DNA from: Candidatus Njordarchaeota archaeon
GTDB lineage: Archaea; Asgardarchaeota; Njordarchaeia; Njordarchaeales; Njordarchaeaceae
Length of the DNA stretch: 7,586 bases
Assembly (NCBI GenBank): GCA_029856055.1
Contig: JAHQWF010000121.1
Location: forward strand, 1-7,586
Reading direction: 5' to 3'
The translations under genes and the position numbers were made by a program. The notes beneath the pieces are model-generated. The model searched no databases, had not been told where the DNA came from, and saw nothing but the letters and a program-made list of their open reading frames with translations. Shown here piece by piece: positions 6,763 through 7,586 of the stretch; positions within the stretch are counted from its first letter, which is position 1; each line of letters starts with the position of its first letter.

Positions 6763-7586
6763 ATGTACTTAAGGAATCAGAAGAAGATATTAGTGATCTC
6801 TGCTACATTTATTTTCATTTTAACACTCCCTTTACCCAATCTAGTAAATTTAACAGTTCATAATCATTATGCTAGTAATGTAAATAACTCATCTACAGTA
6901 GAAATAGATAATAGTTGGACCATGGGAAATAATGTTAAAGACTACAAACCTATCAGCAAAATACGTATTTCATCAATTAGTAGAGAAAACATAAGCCTAT
7001 TTAACATCTCAATTAACTGGAAATATGGCCCAGGAAACAGAACGTTGGTGATCGATTCATATGAGAACATGATAGCTATAGGCACGAATCTTGGATTCTT
7101 AGTTTATTATGTGAATGGGACAAAAATTATTGGTACTTATCTAGGTACTAGTGTAACAGCTATTAAGTTAATTGATTTAGAAGGAGATAAAAACCTCGAG
7201 ATAATTTCAGGCACTATTAATGGGAGCTTTTACTGTTTTGATCTCTTCGGTAATACGCTTTTTTCTGCTTCAATTAACTCTCGTGTCTTACTAGTTAATT
7301 ATACATCAGTCTTTTCTACCGTGGAAAGAGATTTCGTAGTAGTTTCAGAAAGAGACTTTAGGATTTATTCAAGAAATGGTAGTTTAATTACGTTACAAAG
7401 CATCGAAGGTGGAGTGAGTTCTTGCATAATTAGTGATATTGATTTAGACGATGTTTATGAAATCATAATAGGATCCAGTACGGGAATTCTTTACATCTAT
7501 GATCAAGGCAGTTTGCTTACAAATGTAGTTAATGGAGCCGTATCAAGCCTATATTCATATGACATTAATAAAGACGGAGAAAAAGA
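6763..7586 (+). CDS. Secreted or membrane-anchored FG-GAP/VCBS-type beta-propeller protein (3' end outside window)
   Basis: The frame is open from the ATG at 6763 to the right edge, giving 274 residues so far. Residues 7-24 are a basic-then-hydrophobic export signal (KKILVISATFIFILTLPL), followed by an Asn/Ser-rich stretch with several N-X-S/T sequons and then propeller blades from about residue 93. Blade repeats end in I-x-x-G-x-x-x-G-x-x-Y/F-x-x-D, with FG-GAP/VCBS-like Asp loops: DLEGDKNLE (138-146), DIDLDDVYE (225-233) and DINKDGEK (267-274, cut). The first two are 87 residues apart and the last two 42, so a blade lacking the loop lies between them (about 179-206, VERDFVVVSERDFRIYS). Such propellers often bind Ca2+ and proteins or glycans. 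The start is set by the strong ribosome binding site at 6748-6755. It is the fourth gene of the exporter operon, so its role is probably outside the cell next to the COG1361-type protein. The function is otherwise unknown. Confidence 0.85.
   Translation, partial: MYLRNQKKILVISATFIFILTLPLPNLVNLTVHNHYASNVNNSSTVEIDNSWTMGNNVKDYKPISKIRISSISRENISLFNISINWKYGPGNRTLVIDSYENMIAIGTNLGFLVYYVNGTKIIGTYLGTSVTAIKLIDLEGDKNLEIISGTINGSFYCFDLFGNTLFSASINSRVLLVNYTSVFSTVERDFVVVSERDFRIYSRNGSLITLQSIEGGVSSCIISDIDLDDVYEIIIGSSTGILYIYDQGSLLTNVVNGAVSSLYSYDINKDGEK

Noticed and set aside
1..7586. CRISPR arrays, tRNA/rRNA genes, insertion sequences
   Set aside because: No regularly spaced long repeats, cloverleaf-like tRNA sequence, transposase frame or terminal inverted repeats were seen on reading both strands.

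Overview
The window is AT-rich DNA (by eye about two thirds A+T) that looks archaeal, most likely from a Thermoproteota-type (crenarchaeal or related) thermophile. Ribosome binding sites are of the archaeal GGTGAT/GAGGTGAT type at short, regular spacing. TATA-like TTTAAAAAT boxes replace bacterial -35/-10 promoters. Arginine is mostly AGA/AGG and isoleucine is often ATA. The surface proteins carry many N-glycosylation sequons and belong to families typical of archaea. The lineage call is an inference from style; no rRNA or marker gene is present.

Layout, left to right on the + strand unless stated. (1) 21-1403: a helix-rich alpha-solenoid-like protein of unknown function, whose frame is open to the left edge. 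(2) 1500-2270: a second, shorter helical protein with recognisable HEAT repeats, preceded by its own TATA-like box. (3) 2271-2921, minus strand: a winged-helix transcriptional regulator with a C-terminal domain that may bind a ligand. It converges on gene 2 with no base between the two stop codons. (4) 2922-3064: a divergent promoter region with TATA boxes, a 20-bp imperfect palindrome and a 9-bp direct repeat. (5) 3065-7586: a tight four-gene + strand operon encoding an ABC-2 type ATPase, its membrane permease, a membrane-anchored extracytoplasmic protein with tandem Ig-like (COG1361-type) domains, and a secreted or membrane-anchored FG-GAP/VCBS-type beta-propeller protein cut by the right edge. 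The last gene is easily missed because its frame never closes inside the window.

The simplest reading is a regulated export system. The divergent regulator probably controls itself and the operon. The ATPase and permease form an ABC-2 exporter resembling the bacterial YbhF/YhhJ type. The two extracytoplasmic proteins sit outside the membrane, possibly as the archaeal functional counterpart of a bacterial periplasmic adaptor or as a surface/substrate-binding module. The substrate cannot be read from the sequence. The two alpha-solenoid genes have no evident functional link to the exporter. No tRNA, rRNA, insertion sequence or CRISPR array was seen, and no gene-free stretch exceeds 300 bases.
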